This document shows positions 20,358 through 29,295 of a stretch of 31,739 nucleotides of DNA, piece after piece. The translations under genes and the position numbers were made by a program. A model generated the notes under the pieces. The model saw only the letters and a program-made list of their open reading frames with translations. It searched no databases and was not told the origin of the DNA. The DNA lies in assembly GCA_002373165.1 (NCBI GenBank), contig DFJS01000069.1, forward strand, positions 1 to 31,739, read 5' to 3'. Numbering within the stretch: the stretch's first letter is position 1; every line of letters starts with the position of its first letter. The DNA comes from Ruminococcus sp. UBA3665 (GTDB taxonomy: Bacteria; Bacillota; Clostridia; Oscillospirales; Ruminococcaceae).

Positions 20358-22262
20358 TTATTTGCCTGATTTCATCTCATCCGCAGAAATCAGGCCGACA
20401 ATGTATTTCATCACAGAAAGCGATTCTTCCGAATCCGGCTTGCCGTTCTGATTAAAGTCGATATTAGCAAGACCCTGATCGCTCAGAAGTTCTTTGCCAA
20501 GCACGGCTCTGTTAATGGAAATGACATCCACAATGTTTACAGTACCGTTGCAGTCGGCATCGCCGGTACGTCCGGCAGGAGCTTCGGGCTGGGATTCAGT
20601 TTCGGTCTCCGGAACGGTCTCTGTTTCAGTTTCCGGAACAGTTTCTGTTTCTGTAGGCTGAATTTCTTCTGCCTTGCCCCATTCGCTTTCCGGAACAAGA
20701 GCTTCTACAGCATCATATGTTTTCTTTGTGGAGTAGTCGGCATTCAGAAGAAGCGGATAGCCGTCTTTTCTCCAGCTGGTGCCGTCTGTGATGCCCCAGA
20801 ATACCAGAGCAGTAATATTCGCGCCGTTCTTCTTTTCCTCGACAATTGTATTCACAATATCGCGATATGCCTGCACCTGCTGTGCGGAATCAGAACCGTT
20901 TTTATAATCCGTGATATCCAGCTCTGTCACCTGAATTTCCAGACCCAGCTGATTGAATTTTTCAATGCACTGTTTATAGAGATTGGCATCCGGATAGCCG
21001 ACATCAAGATGAGACTGCATTCCGATGCCGTCAATCAGGCCTTTGGCCTTGAGATCGGCAGCCATGTTATAAATTGCATCGCGCTTGGCAGGGATATATT
21101 CATTGAAATCATTATAGAATAATTTTGTTCCCTCAGGAGCGTACTGTCTGGCATAGGTGAAAGCCTTTTCGATATAAGAATTATCGCCGTAGATCATTGT
21201 CCAGTAAGATTCCTGATTACTCGGGTCTGTACCGCCTTTGCGGAGTGAGCCGTCATCAAGATAGCATTCGTTGACAACATCCCAGCAGTAGACATCCAGG
21301 TTCGGGAATTCAACAGAAACCTGATTCAGTACAGCTTTGATATAATTTTCGAGTCTCTGGTTCATGATATCTTTGGAGACAACCGCGCCGTCGCTCTTAA
21401 AGCCTTCTTTGAAGAACCAGTCCGGGGTCTGGCTGTACCAGCAGAGCACATGACCTCTGACGGAAATATGATTTTCTTCGCAGAATTTGAGAGTATATCT
21501 GGCGGCATCCAGAGAGATGGCCGGGGTAACGTTGTCGCCGATTGCCTGAGAGCCTGCCTGATTCAGCACGGCATCGGGCTTGAGTTCGTTGCCGGGGGTC
21601 AGGCTGTTGAAATGATGCTTGACAATATCCTGAGAGATTGTAGTATTCAGTTCAGCAGGCGTTGCGGCGCAGCCCAGCTTGAAATAATTGGCATACACAT
21701 CTTTGAGGGGTGTTCTGTCGAGTGCGCCTGTGCTCCAGCTTGCCTCGCCTTTGATGGTGACATCATCTACCATGAAATCTGCCGTACCGGAAGAAGTCTG
21801 GAAATAGATCAGGATATCCTTTGCATCATCCGGGATAGCATAGCTTGCATTGATTTCTGCCCACGAACCCTTGACGGAATCTGCACTGCTGATGCCCTTA
21901 TACTGTGCATTGCCGGAGCCGTCAGTATATTTAAGGGTCAGCTGAATGGTATCCGCGCCGGAAGCCTGCACCCATGCATTGAACTGATATGTTTTTCCGG
22001 CAAGCAGAATGCTTTCTCCGGAAAGGGATGCACCCTGCCAGCTGTCAGTTCTGCCGGAGACATACAGACAGCTGCTGCCTTCGTGATGTTCGCTGCTGAC
22101 AGTTGTAACGGATGTACCGCCGAAGCTTGCCCAGCCGTCCGTGCCGGATTCAAAATCGGCATTATGCAGTACAGTATCTTCTGCGGATACGGGCAGAATA
22201 GCAGAAGCATTGACCATCATCATAGCGGCTGTGAGGAATTCGGCAAATTTTTTAAAAGTCAT
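20358..22262 (-). CDS. Secreted endo-1,4-beta-xylanase: CBM22-GH10-dockerin
   Basis: This 634-residue enzyme hydrolyses xylan as part of a cellulosome. Order: signal peptide ending near VSA-ED (1-27); CBM22-like xylan-binding domain (about 30-173); GH10 barrel (about 180-525) with acid/base Glu332 in WDVVNE and nucleophile Glu447 in QVTELDI, plus GHVLCWYSQTP and MQSHLDV; Glu/Thr/Pro linker with repeats of ETVPETET (about 533-562); C-terminal dockerin with calcium loops GDADCNGTVNIVD and DFNQNGKPDSEES. Start follows AAGGAGG. It is a single-gene unit with its own promoter, a TTAAACGTTTAA operator-like palindrome and a terminator. Confidence 0.97.
   Translation of the reverse strand: MTFKKFAEFLTAAMMMVNASAILPVSAEDTVLHNADFESGTDGWASFGGTSVTTVSSEHHEGSSCLYVSGRTDSWQGASLSGESILLAGKTYQFNAWVQASGADTIQLTLKYTDGSGNAQYKGISSADSVKGSWAEINASYAIPDDAKDILIYFQTSSGTADFMVDDVTIKGEASWSTGALDRTPLKDVYANYFKLGCAATPAELNTTISQDIVKHHFNSLTPGNELKPDAVLNQAGSQAIGDNVTPAISLDAARYTLKFCEENHISVRGHVLCWYSQTPDWFFKEGFKSDGAVVSKDIMNQRLENYIKAVLNQVSVEFPNLDVYCWDVVNECYLDDGSLRKGGTDPSNQESYWTMIYGDNSYIEKAFTYARQYAPEGTKLFYNDFNEYIPAKRDAIYNMAADLKAKGLIDGIGMQSHLDVGYPDANLYKQCIEKFNQLGLEIQVTELDITDYKNGSDSAQQVQAYRDIVNTIVEEKKNGANITALVFWGITDGTSWRKDGYPLLLNADYSTKKTYDAVEALVPESEWGKAEEIQPTETETVPETETETVPETETESQPEAPAGRTGDADCNGTVNIVDVISINRAVLGKELLSDQGLANIDFNQNGKPDSEESLSVMKYIVGLISADEMKSGK
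20582..20665 (-). repeat. Tandem Glu/Thr-rich linker repeat in the xylanase gene
   Basis: The linker codes for repeated ETVPETET units, two clear copies, between catalytic domain and dockerin. Codons differ slightly between copies, so the repeat is maintained at protein level. A similar Glu/Thr composition occurs in the surface spacer of the barnase lipoprotein. Confidence 0.6.
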
Positions 22263-22311
22263 AATAAAAATCCTCCTTAATATAATTGCGTTATGTGGAT
22301 TTATGCTTATG

Positions 22312-22323
22312 TTAAACGTTTAA
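22312..22323. promoter_or_regulatory. Candidate LacI-type operator of the xylanase
   Basis: TTAAACGTTTAA is a perfect 12-bp palindrome at about +5 to +16 of the xylanase transcript, the usual place for a LacI/CcpA-family repressor roadblock. No such regulator is encoded in the window. Confidence 0.55.
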
Positions 22324-22333
22324 TGTTATTTAT

Positions 22334-22362
22334 ATTGTACCATATTTTACATCAAATTGCAA
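22334..22362 (-). promoter_or_regulatory. Promoter of the xylanase
   Basis: On the minus strand TTGCAA (22362-22357) and TACAAT (22339-22334) are 17 nt apart. Transcription would start near 22328, just before the palindrome. Confidence 0.65.
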
Positions 22363-22471
22363 GCTTTTTTAGATAGAATTTGTAAACTTATTATGAACAG
22401 AATTTTAAATTTTATTAATTTTTCAAAAATTATCTTTCTTTCCGGGAAAATGCAATCTTTTTGAAAAACAA

Positions 22472-22500
22472 TTGACTTATTCTGAAAAATATGCTATAAT
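22472..22500 (+). promoter_or_regulatory. Promoter of the ARH-GH3-GH5-LRR operon
   Basis: TTGACT (22472-22477) and TATAAT (22495-22500) with a 17-nt spacer. The transcript starts near 22507 and would carry four tightly spaced genes to the terminator at 28533. Confidence 0.82.
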
Positions 22501-22534
22501 AGATAAAATTCTTACACTGAAAGGAGCGTTTTTG

Positions 22535-23527
22535 ATGAAAAATTTAAGAAAATACCGCGGCTGTCTGGTCGGCGGCGCGGCCGGAGATGCCCTGGGCTAT
22601 GAAGTCGAATTCATGAGAAGAAGAAATATTATCCTCAAATTCGGCCCGGAAGGCATTACAGATTACGTGCTCCGCAACGGCAAAGCACTTTTCTCTGACG
22701 ATACCCAGATGACATTGTTCACTGCGGCCGGGCTTCTGCATACTTCCGTGCCGGAAGAATACCCGGATGCTATCCGGGATGCGTATCTTGACTGGTACCT
22801 GACCCAGACAGATGACCCTCACAAGGAATTCCATACCGACCTGCTGAACGTTCCGGAACTGTTCTGCCGCCGTGCTCCCGGCCTGACCTGCATGAGTGCG
22901 CTCCAGAACGGCGGCAAAGGCTCGATGGAACATCCCTTCAACCACAGCAAAGGCTGCGGCGGCGTGATGAGAACCGCACCCATCGGACTGGTTCCCGGCC
23001 TGGATGAGAAACAAACCGTCCTGCTGGGCTGTCAGGCCGCCGCCTTCACGCACGGCCATGAACTCGGCTGGATGCCTGCCGGAATGTTTTCTGAAATGAT
23101 TCGTCTGATTGCACAGGAAAATTACGATATCCGCGGCGCAGGCTATACGGCTCTGCATACCGTCCGGATGATGTTCCCGGATGCCGAACATCTCCCCGAT
23201 TTTGCCCGGATTATCGAACAGGCTCTCGAACTGGCAGAATCTACCGAAATGCCCGAAAAAGCTGTTATGCGCCTCGGCGAAGGCTGGGTCGGAGAAGAAG
23301 CCCTTGCGATTGCCGTCTACTGTGCCGCCAAATTTGAAGATGATTTTGACATGTGCATCCGGACGGCTGTCAATCATAACGGCGACAGCGATTCCACCGG
23401 CGCGATTGCCGGCAATCTGCTGGGCGCAAAACTGGGACTTTCCGGCATTCCGGAAAAATATCAGAAAAATCTGGAATTATATGATTTATTAATTACAATT
23501 GCAGATCAGCTTTATCAGAAAGGATAA
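22535..23527 (+). CDS. ADP-ribosylglycohydrolase family protein
   Basis: A 330-residue cytoplasmic protein of the DraG/ARH fold, which binds two Mg ions and usually removes ADP-ribose from proteins, nucleic acids or small molecules. The metal motifs are clear: GDALGYEVEF (18-27), SDDTQMT (54-60, Asp55, Asp56, Thr57), KGCGGVMR, and NHNGDSDSTGAIAGN (280-294, Asp284 and Asp286). The start at 22535 follows AAAGGAG. It heads a glycosidase operon, an odd setting for a DraG-type enzyme, and suggests a sugar- or nucleoside-related substrate. No partner ADP-ribosyltransferase is seen. Confidence 0.93.
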   Translation: MKNLRKYRGCLVGGAAGDALGYEVEFMRRRNIILKFGPEGITDYVLRNGKALFSDDTQMTLFTAAGLLHTSVPEEYPDAIRDAYLDWYLTQTDDPHKEFHTDLLNVPELFCRRAPGLTCMSALQNGGKGSMEHPFNHSKGCGGVMRTAPIGLVPGLDEKQTVLLGCQAAAFTHGHELGWMPAGMFSEMIRLIAQENYDIRGAGYTALHTVRMMFPDAEHLPDFARIIEQALELAESTEMPEKAVMRLGEGWVGEEALAIAVYCAAKFEDDFDMCIRTAVNHNGDSDSTGAIAGNLLGAKLGLSGIPEKYQKNLELYDLLITIADQLYQKG

Positions 23528-23537
23528 TTTGATTTTT

Positions 23538-26306
23538 ATGAAAAAAGTGTTGGACTGGCAGCATTATCTTGATACTGCCGCACAGGCTGCCGCCGAAGGC
23601 ATTGTCATGCTGGAAAATAATAATCATGCTCTACCCTTGGATAAGAGTAAAGAAATTGCTTTATTCGGCCGGATTCAGCTGCATTATTACAAATCCGGAA
23701 CAGGTTCGGGCGGCATGGTGAACGTTTCGCATGTCACGGGCATCCCGGAAGGCCTGGAACTCGCCGGAATCCGCCTGAATGCTAAATTAAAGGCCGTCTA
23801 TCAGGCATGGGACGAACAGCACCCCTATGACCTCGGCAGCGGCTGGAGCGGAGAACCGTGGTCACAGAAAGAAATGCCTCTGGAAGAAGAACTCGTCAAA
23901 GAAATCGCTCAGACCTGCGAAACTGCTGTCATCCTCATCGGCCGGACTGCCGGAGAAGAACAGGATAACAAGCTGGAAAAAGGCTCCTATTTTCTGACTG
24001 ACGAGGAAGAACAGATGCTCTCCCTGACCAGAGCTTATTTCTCGAAAACTGTGATTTTATTAAATACTGGCAATCTGATTGATATGCATTTTATAGATAT
24101 TTATCATCCGGATGCAGTTCTGTACATCTGGCAGGGCGGCATGACAGGCGGCACAGGAACTGCCAGAATCCTGACAGGAGAGCTTTCCCCTTCCGGCAAG
24201 CTTCCGGATACCATTGCCTATGAAATTCATGATTATCCTTCTGATGCCAATTTCGGCGGAAAAGATCTGAATTTTTATGCCGAAGATATTTATATCGGCT
24301 ATCGCTATTTTGAGACGTTCGCAAAAGACCGCGTCCGCTATCCGTTCGGGTACGGCCTGAGTTATACCAGTTTCCGGATACAGGCCGGCGACTGGTTCCT
24401 GAATCCGGAGGATAATCAGATTTATCTGAATCTGACTGTCACGAATACAGGAAGCTTCCCCGGAAAAGAAGTCGTTCAGATTTACTGCAAGGCTCCGGAA
24501 GGCAAACTCAGCAAGCCTGCCTGTGTTCTGACCGCTTATCAGAAAACCAGAACTCTGAATCCGGGCGAATCACAGAAACTTGTCATGCCCCTGATTCCGC
24601 CCGTTTCCTATGATGACAAAAATGCTACAGAATACCCGTACTGCAATGTACTCGAACCCGGAATTTATGAATTCTATCTCGGCTCGGATATCCGGAATGC
24701 CGCAGCAGAAGCTTTTATTCAGATTCCGGAATGCATCCCCAGTCCGCAGAAACGGCAGGCAATGGCTCCCGTACAGGAATTTTCGCGCATGACAGGGACT
24801 TTTCAGAAATTTGAAGAGGTTCCGCTGCTGGCTTTTGACGAACAGGCAAGAAGACTTGAATCGCTCCCGGAAGAACTCCCCCGGACAGAAAAAAAATCCG
24901 TTCTGGCAGATGTGCTTCACGGAACTGTCACGATGCAGGAATTTATTTCTCAGTTTTCTGATAAGGAACTCTGTCAGATTGTCCGCGGCGAAGGCATGGG
25001 CAGTCCCAGAGTCACACCCGGAACAGCATCGGCATTCGGCGGCGTGACGGCCGCTCTGGAAGCATATGGCATTCCGGCAGTATGCTGTTCTGACGGCCCT
25101 TCCGGAATGCGGCTGGACTGCGGGACAAAAGCTTTCAGTCTGCCGATCGGCACAATGCTTGCCGCTACATTCAATCCGGAACTGATTACGGAATTATTTA
25201 CCTGTGTCGGCCTGGAAATGACGGCCAACCGGGTAGACTGTCTGCTCGGGCCGGGCATGAATATTCACAGGCATCCCCTCAACGGCAGGAATTTTGAATA
25301 TTTTTCCGAAGATCCGCTTCTGACAGGTACAATGGCATCTGCCGAACTGGATGGCCTGCACAAATCCGGCGTAACAGGAACTCTCAAGCACTTCTGCGGC
25401 AATAATCAGGAGACAAACCGTCATTTTCTGGATTCTGTCATTTCCGAACGCGCTTTGAGAGAAATCTATCTCCGCGGATTTGAAATTGCCGTCAAAGAAG
25501 GTCATGCCAGATCGATTATGACGACTTACGGTGCAGTCAACGGCATCTGGACGGCCTGCAATTATGACCTGTGCACAGAAATCCTCCGGAAAGAATGGGG
25601 CTTTACCGGCTTTGTCATGACGGACTGGTGGGCAAACCTCAACCAGAACAGAAACGCTCCGGATAAAACATTATTTTCCTCAATGGTTCGTGCACAGAAT
25701 GATGTCTATATGGTCTGCGCCGACTGCGAGCAGCATGAAGACGATCTCGCCGAAGCTCTGCAAAACGGCTCCCTGACCCGCGCCGAACTGCAAAGAAATG
25801 CCTGCAATCTCTGCAATTTCATTCTGCATACCAACGCTATGAAACGCCTGCTGGGCGAAGCGGATGAAATCGAAATCATCGGCCGCCCCGAAGAAGAAAT
25901 TTCCGCTTCCGCTCCTGTTGCATTCTATGATGCCGGTACGGATTTCATGCTGAATCTGGAAGAAGTTCCTGCACAGAAAAATTCTGATTACAGTTTTGCC
26001 CTGAATCTGAACACACCCGGCTGGTATGAAATCACCCTGACGGCATCCAGCACAGAGGGCGAACTCGCACAGATGGCTGTGACTTTGTTCAGCATGGGCA
26101 CGGCAAGCGGCACATTCACCTGGAACGGCACGGACGGAAAGCCTGTTTCATTCCGGAAAACAATTCCGTTATTCTCGAAATTCACGGCCATGCGCCTGCA
26201 TATCTCACAAAACGGCCTGCATCTGCACAGCATTGGCTTCCGGCTGATTTCTGACAAGATTGATGCGGCAGAAATAGCCGAACAGCAAGGAGGAAACAAA
26301 TCATGA
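23538..26306 (+). CDS. Domain-permuted GH3 beta-glycosidase, cytoplasmic
   Basis: A 922-residue GH3 enzyme in reversed order. The usual C-terminal sandwich comes first (about 10-275, ending YPFGYGLSYTSF), then a fibronectin III domain (about 280-385), then the catalytic barrel (about 455-780: CCSDGPSGMRLD, GPGMNIHRHPLNGRNFEYFSEDP, KHFCGNNQE) with nucleophile Asp696 in FVMTDWW. A further beta-rich C-terminal region (about 800-910) may bind sugar. Such swapped GH3 beta-glucosidases are known from Ruminococcus albus. With no signal peptide it should hydrolyse imported cello- or xylo-oligosaccharides. It begins 10 nt after the ARH stop; AAAGGA is somewhat far (13 nt) from the ATG. Confidence 0.92.
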   Translation: MKKVLDWQHYLDTAAQAAAEGIVMLENNNHALPLDKSKEIALFGRIQLHYYKSGTGSGGMVNVSHVTGIPEGLELAGIRLNAKLKAVYQAWDEQHPYDLGSGWSGEPWSQKEMPLEEELVKEIAQTCETAVILIGRTAGEEQDNKLEKGSYFLTDEEEQMLSLTRAYFSKTVILLNTGNLIDMHFIDIYHPDAVLYIWQGGMTGGTGTARILTGELSPSGKLPDTIAYEIHDYPSDANFGGKDLNFYAEDIYIGYRYFETFAKDRVRYPFGYGLSYTSFRIQAGDWFLNPEDNQIYLNLTVTNTGSFPGKEVVQIYCKAPEGKLSKPACVLTAYQKTRTLNPGESQKLVMPLIPPVSYDDKNATEYPYCNVLEPGIYEFYLGSDIRNAAAEAFIQIPECIPSPQKRQAMAPVQEFSRMTGTFQKFEEVPLLAFDEQARRLESLPEELPRTEKKSVLADVLHGTVTMQEFISQFSDKELCQIVRGEGMGSPRVTPGTASAFGGVTAALEAYGIPAVCCSDGPSGMRLDCGTKAFSLPIGTMLAATFNPELITELFTCVGLEMTANRVDCLLGPGMNIHRHPLNGRNFEYFSEDPLLTGTMASAELDGLHKSGVTGTLKHFCGNNQETNRHFLDSVISERALREIYLRGFEIAVKEGHARSIMTTYGAVNGIWTACNYDLCTEILRKEWGFTGFVMTDWWANLNQNRNAPDKTLFSSMVRAQNDVYMVCADCEQHEDDLAEALQNGSLTRAELQRNACNLCNFILHTNAMKRLLGEADEIEIIGRPEEEISASAPVAFYDAGTDFMLNLEEVPAQKNSDYSFALNLNTPGWYEITLTASSTEGELAQMAVTLFSMGTASGTFTWNGTDGKPVSFRKTIPLFSKFTAMRLHISQNGLHLHSIGFRLISDKIDAAEIAEQQGGNKS

Positions 26307-27478
26307 GAAAAATCAGTCTATTTCTGCTGATTCCGCTGATGGCCGCCATGCTCGGCGGCTGTGCATCCGGCGGCGGAAACAGCGGTTCAGAATCCGATAA
26401 CGGTAAAATGCGCTCTGATTTCAATGCCATGACCTGCGCCAAAGAAATGGGCATCGGCATCAATCTGGGCAATACTTTCGAGGCCTACTGGGAAGATACA
26501 GGGAAAGCATTCACCGGCGCACAGACCATCGGCGACAATACGCCGCAGAATTATGAAACCTGCTGGGGAGCTGTCGTCACAACTCCGGAATGCATCGACG
26601 GCATGAAGAATGCCGGATTCCATACTGTCCGGATTCCGGTCTACTGGGGCAATATGATGGAAAATGACGGCGAATTCACCATCAATGCGGACTATATCGC
26701 CCGGATTAAAGAAATTGTCGATCAGTGCCGCAAAAATGATATGTATGTTATTCTTAATATTCATCATTATGATGAATTTCTGATCAAGCATTTCGACAAA
26801 GAAGAAGTCCTGAAAGCTTCTGCACATCTTTGGGAACAGATCGCGGATTATTTCAAAGATTATTCTGACTATCTTGTCTTTGAAGGCTATAACGAGGCAC
26901 TCGGCACGCCCAAGACTGAAAACGGCTGGGCAGAACGCTCTGACGAGGCCTATGACTATGTCAATGCAATGAATCAGGTCTTTGTTGATACTGTCAGAAA
27001 ATCCGGCGGCAATAATGCTGACAGAATCCTGATTGCCTCCGGCTACTGGACCAATATCGACAACACGACAAATGAAAAATTCAAAATGCCGCAGGATTCG
27101 GCTTCTGATAAGCTGATGGTCTCCGTGCATTATATTGATAATGCGATATTCTGGACCAATCAGGTAGGCGGTTCGCGCTGGCTGGAATACAGCACGGAAC
27201 AATGCGACCTGCTGAAAAACCGCTTTACGGCAGAAAATATTCCTGTCTTTGTCGGCGAATGCACTTCTGTTTATCCAAAATCCAATTTTATCAGCAATGC
27301 GGAATATACAGAATCTTCCGACTGTCTGCAAATCATTCTGGATATGGCCGCCGATTACGGCTTTGTGCCTGTGCTGTGGGATGTCAATGACAATTTCTAT
27401 TCCCGGACAGAAAACAAAATCAAATCTGATGCCGATCAGGCTGTGATTACAGAAGCTGCCGGGAGGATTGCTTCATGA
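26303..27478 (+). CDS. Lipoprotein GH5 endoglucanase-type glycosidase
   Basis: A 391-residue GH5 enzyme with a lipoprotein signal (lipobox LGGC, Cys20) and a short Gly/Ser spacer, so it is anchored on the outer face of the membrane. GH5 landmarks are GINLGNTFEAYW (52-63), FHTVRIPVYWG, ILNIHH, acid/base Glu198 in EGYNEAL and nucleophile Glu319 in FVGECTS. It has no dockerin or CBM. The ATG overlaps the GH3 stop in ATGA. It probably cuts beta-glucan or mannan oligosaccharides at the cell surface before uptake and GH3 action; the subfamily cannot be assigned by eye. Confidence 0.93.
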   Translation: MRKISLFLLIPLMAAMLGGCASGGGNSGSESDNGKMRSDFNAMTCAKEMGIGINLGNTFEAYWEDTGKAFTGAQTIGDNTPQNYETCWGAVVTTPECIDGMKNAGFHTVRIPVYWGNMMENDGEFTINADYIARIKEIVDQCRKNDMYVILNIHHYDEFLIKHFDKEEVLKASAHLWEQIADYFKDYSDYLVFEGYNEALGTPKTENGWAERSDEAYDYVNAMNQVFVDTVRKSGGNNADRILIASGYWTNIDNTTNEKFKMPQDSASDKLMVSVHYIDNAIFWTNQVGGSRWLEYSTEQCDLLKNRFTAENIPVFVGECTSVYPKSNFISNAEYTESSDCLQIILDMAADYGFVPVLWDVNDNFYSRTENKIKSDADQAVITEAAGRIAS

Positions 27479-28524
27479 AAGAACTGAAAGCACGTCTTTA
27501 CTATGGAGAATCCATGCAGTTTATTAATGTTCCGAAAGAAGCAGAATCTATCGGCAATGCGGCGTTTTCAGAATGCCACAATCTTCAGATTATCTGGCTG
27601 CCGGAAAACCTGAAAGAAATCGGCATGAGTGCGTTCTATAACTGCCATAGTCTGGAAAGAATCTGCATTCCGGACAAGGTAAGAAAAATCGGACCCCATG
27701 CTTTTTATGGCTGTCATTCTCTGAAAGAATTTATCGTCAGCGAAAAAAACGCCTGGTTTTCTGTCCGGGACGGAATGCTGTTCAATAAAAGCGGCGAAAC
27801 TCTGCTTGCCGTTCCCTACGGAAGATACGGCGATTTGACCGAAATCGCCGTGCCGCCGGGAACAATCCGGATCGGCCGCCGGGCTTTTTATAAATTTCAT
27901 AATCTGAAAAAAATTATTCTGCCGGAGGGTTTGCAGGAAATCCAGGAAGATGCATTCTGCAAATGTACGGAGCTGGAAATTGCTTCTTTCCCGGAAAGTC
28001 TGTATTCCATTCAAGAATCTGCTTTCTCTGGATGCAATCTCCAGAATATTATAATTCCGGATACTGTCACAGAAATCGGAGAATATGCTTTTTCCAGGAA
28101 TTATTACAGACATCTGGAATACCGCGGTGTGGTTTTGAATATTCTCAATGAGCCGAGCCCCTATTCTTACTGGAACGGGCTGGATGTGGAAACTGTGCTT
28201 TTGCTGATTGAACATGCCGATTTTTCTATTTCGATTAAAAACAAACTCAAATATGATATTTTCCTGCAAATGGCAGAATCAGAAAAACATCGGGAAAAAT
28301 TAAGAGAGCATCTTGGTTCTGCCCTGCCCTGGCTGATTGACTGCAATTATTCAGAAGGTGTGCAGAAACTGCTTTCTCTCCGCATTGCACCGGATGCAGA
28401 TCATATTGATGAAATGATCCGATATGCGATTGATAAACAAAGCTATGACATTCAGCTGATGCTGACAGAATATAAGCGAAAGTATATCGGCTACAGAAAT
28501 ATTGCCGATACTCTGAAATTATAA
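27475..28524 (+). CDS. LRR_5 (BspA-like) repeat protein with ankyrin-like tail
   Basis: A 349-residue protein without signal peptide. About eight BspA-type leucine-rich repeats with a ~23-residue period run through residues 18-210 (IGNAAFSECHNLQIIWLPE, IGMSAFYNCHSLERICIPD, IGPHAFYGCHSLKEFIVSE and so on), interrupted by an island near 85-120. The helical C-terminus (about 235-349, LLLIEHADFSI, SEGVQKLLSLRI, YDIQLMLTEYKRKY) resembles ankyrin-type repeats. The ATG overlaps the GH5 stop in ATGA. It is likely a cytoplasmic protein-protein interaction module; its link to the glycosidases is unknown. Confidence 0.88.
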   Translation: MKELKARLYYGESMQFINVPKEAESIGNAAFSECHNLQIIWLPENLKEIGMSAFYNCHSLERICIPDKVRKIGPHAFYGCHSLKEFIVSEKNAWFSVRDGMLFNKSGETLLAVPYGRYGDLTEIAVPPGTIRIGRRAFYKFHNLKKIILPEGLQEIQEDAFCKCTELEIASFPESLYSIQESAFSGCNLQNIIIPDTVTEIGEYAFSRNYYRHLEYRGVVLNILNEPSPYSYWNGLDVETVLLLIEHADFSISIKNKLKYDIFLQMAESEKHREKLREHLGSALPWLIDCNYSEGVQKLLSLRIAPDADHIDEMIRYAIDKQSYDIQLMLTEYKRKYIGYRNIADTLKL

Positions 28525-28532
28525 TTCCATGC

Positions 28533-28567
28533 AAAAACCGCTGTGAATCTGACATCACAGCGGTTTT
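28533..28567. terminator. Bidirectional terminator after the LRR gene
   Basis: AAAAACCGCTGTGA and TCACAGCGGTTTTT form a perfect 14-bp stem with a 7-nt loop. The arms supply U-runs in both directions, serving the four-gene operon and the convergent DUF4956 gene. Confidence 0.9.
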
Positions 28568-28594
28568 TCAAGGGATTTGAGAGAGAAGAATTGA

Positions 28595-29293
28595 TTATTT
28601 TTCGTAAATTCTGTCCTCATAGCGGAACAGTGTCAGCTGAATGGTCATGTTGCCGTTCAGGGTGCGGAGTTCATCCAGGAATTTCTTCTGGTCTACGTTA
28701 TCGGGCATCTGAATGCTGTAGATGCAGTCGAACAGCGAGCCGAAGTTTGTGGTTTTCACTCTGCGGAGTTTCCAGGTAGTTGTATATTTATTCAGGATAG
28801 AATCAAACAGATGTTCATAGTTCAGATCTTCCGGAACGGTAATTTTCAGTGTCATATCGCTTGCCTTGGGAGCAGCATAATTCAGCAAATTCAGCACATA
28901 CATCACAATGGCCATTACCAGGAAGAAAATCAATGCAACGACGATATAGCCTTTTCCGACGATTACGCCGCTTGCCATTGCCATGAAGACATAGCAGACA
29001 TCCTTCGGGTCGGCAGCGATGCTTCTGAATCTCGTCAGGGTGAAGACTCCGGCCAGTGCCAGACCGCCGGCGACGGTATCAATCAGCATCAGCAGAACCG
29101 CTACAATCGGGGGGAGCATAATCAGCGTAAGTGCGTAGCTCTGGGCGAAGCCCTCTTTCTTGTGCGTAGCCATATAGACTGCACTGATGCCGAAGCCGAT
29201 TACAAGCGAAGCAATCAGTACGATCAGGAACGTTCCAAAGCCGACTTCTGTCAGGCCTGTCATCTCGTCATAAGTGATAATTGAACTAAACAT
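28595..29293 (-). CDS. DUF4956 membrane protein
   Basis: A 232-residue protein with four likely membrane helices in the first 145 residues (about 20-43, 55-75, 97-115, 118-140) and a soluble C-terminus of about 85 residues rich in charged residues. The core TRFRSIAADPKDVCYVFMAMASG is typical of DUF4956. The family accompanies VTC-domain polyphosphate polymerases, as here: it starts 2 nt after the VTC stop and its RBS AAAGGAAG lies inside the VTC gene. It may be the membrane partner or channel of that enzyme; this is inference. Confidence 0.88.
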   Translation of the reverse strand: MFSSIITYDEMTGLTEVGFGTFLIVLIASLVIGFGISAVYMATHKKEGFAQSYALTLIMLPPIVAVLLMLIDTVAGGLALAGVFTLTRFRSIAADPKDVCYVFMAMASGVIVGKGYIVVALIFFLVMAIVMYVLNLLNYAAPKASDMTLKITVPEDLNYEHLFDSILNKYTTTWKLRRVKTTNFGSLFDCIYSIQMPDNVDQKKFLDELRTLNGNMTIQLTLFRYEDRIYEK

Positions 29294-29295
29294 AA

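Noticed and set aside
21450..22280. 276-residue plus-strand frame opposite the xylanase.
   Set aside because: Antisense to conserved CBM22/GH10 coding sequence and lacks any motif.
22544..23377. 277-residue minus-strand frame opposite the ADP-ribosylglycohydrolase.
   Set aside because: The plus strand encodes complete metal motifs; the opposite frame is a codon-bias shadow.
26387..27331. 314-residue minus-strand frame opposite GH5.
   Set aside because: GH5 catalytic motifs are on the plus strand; no support for the antisense product.
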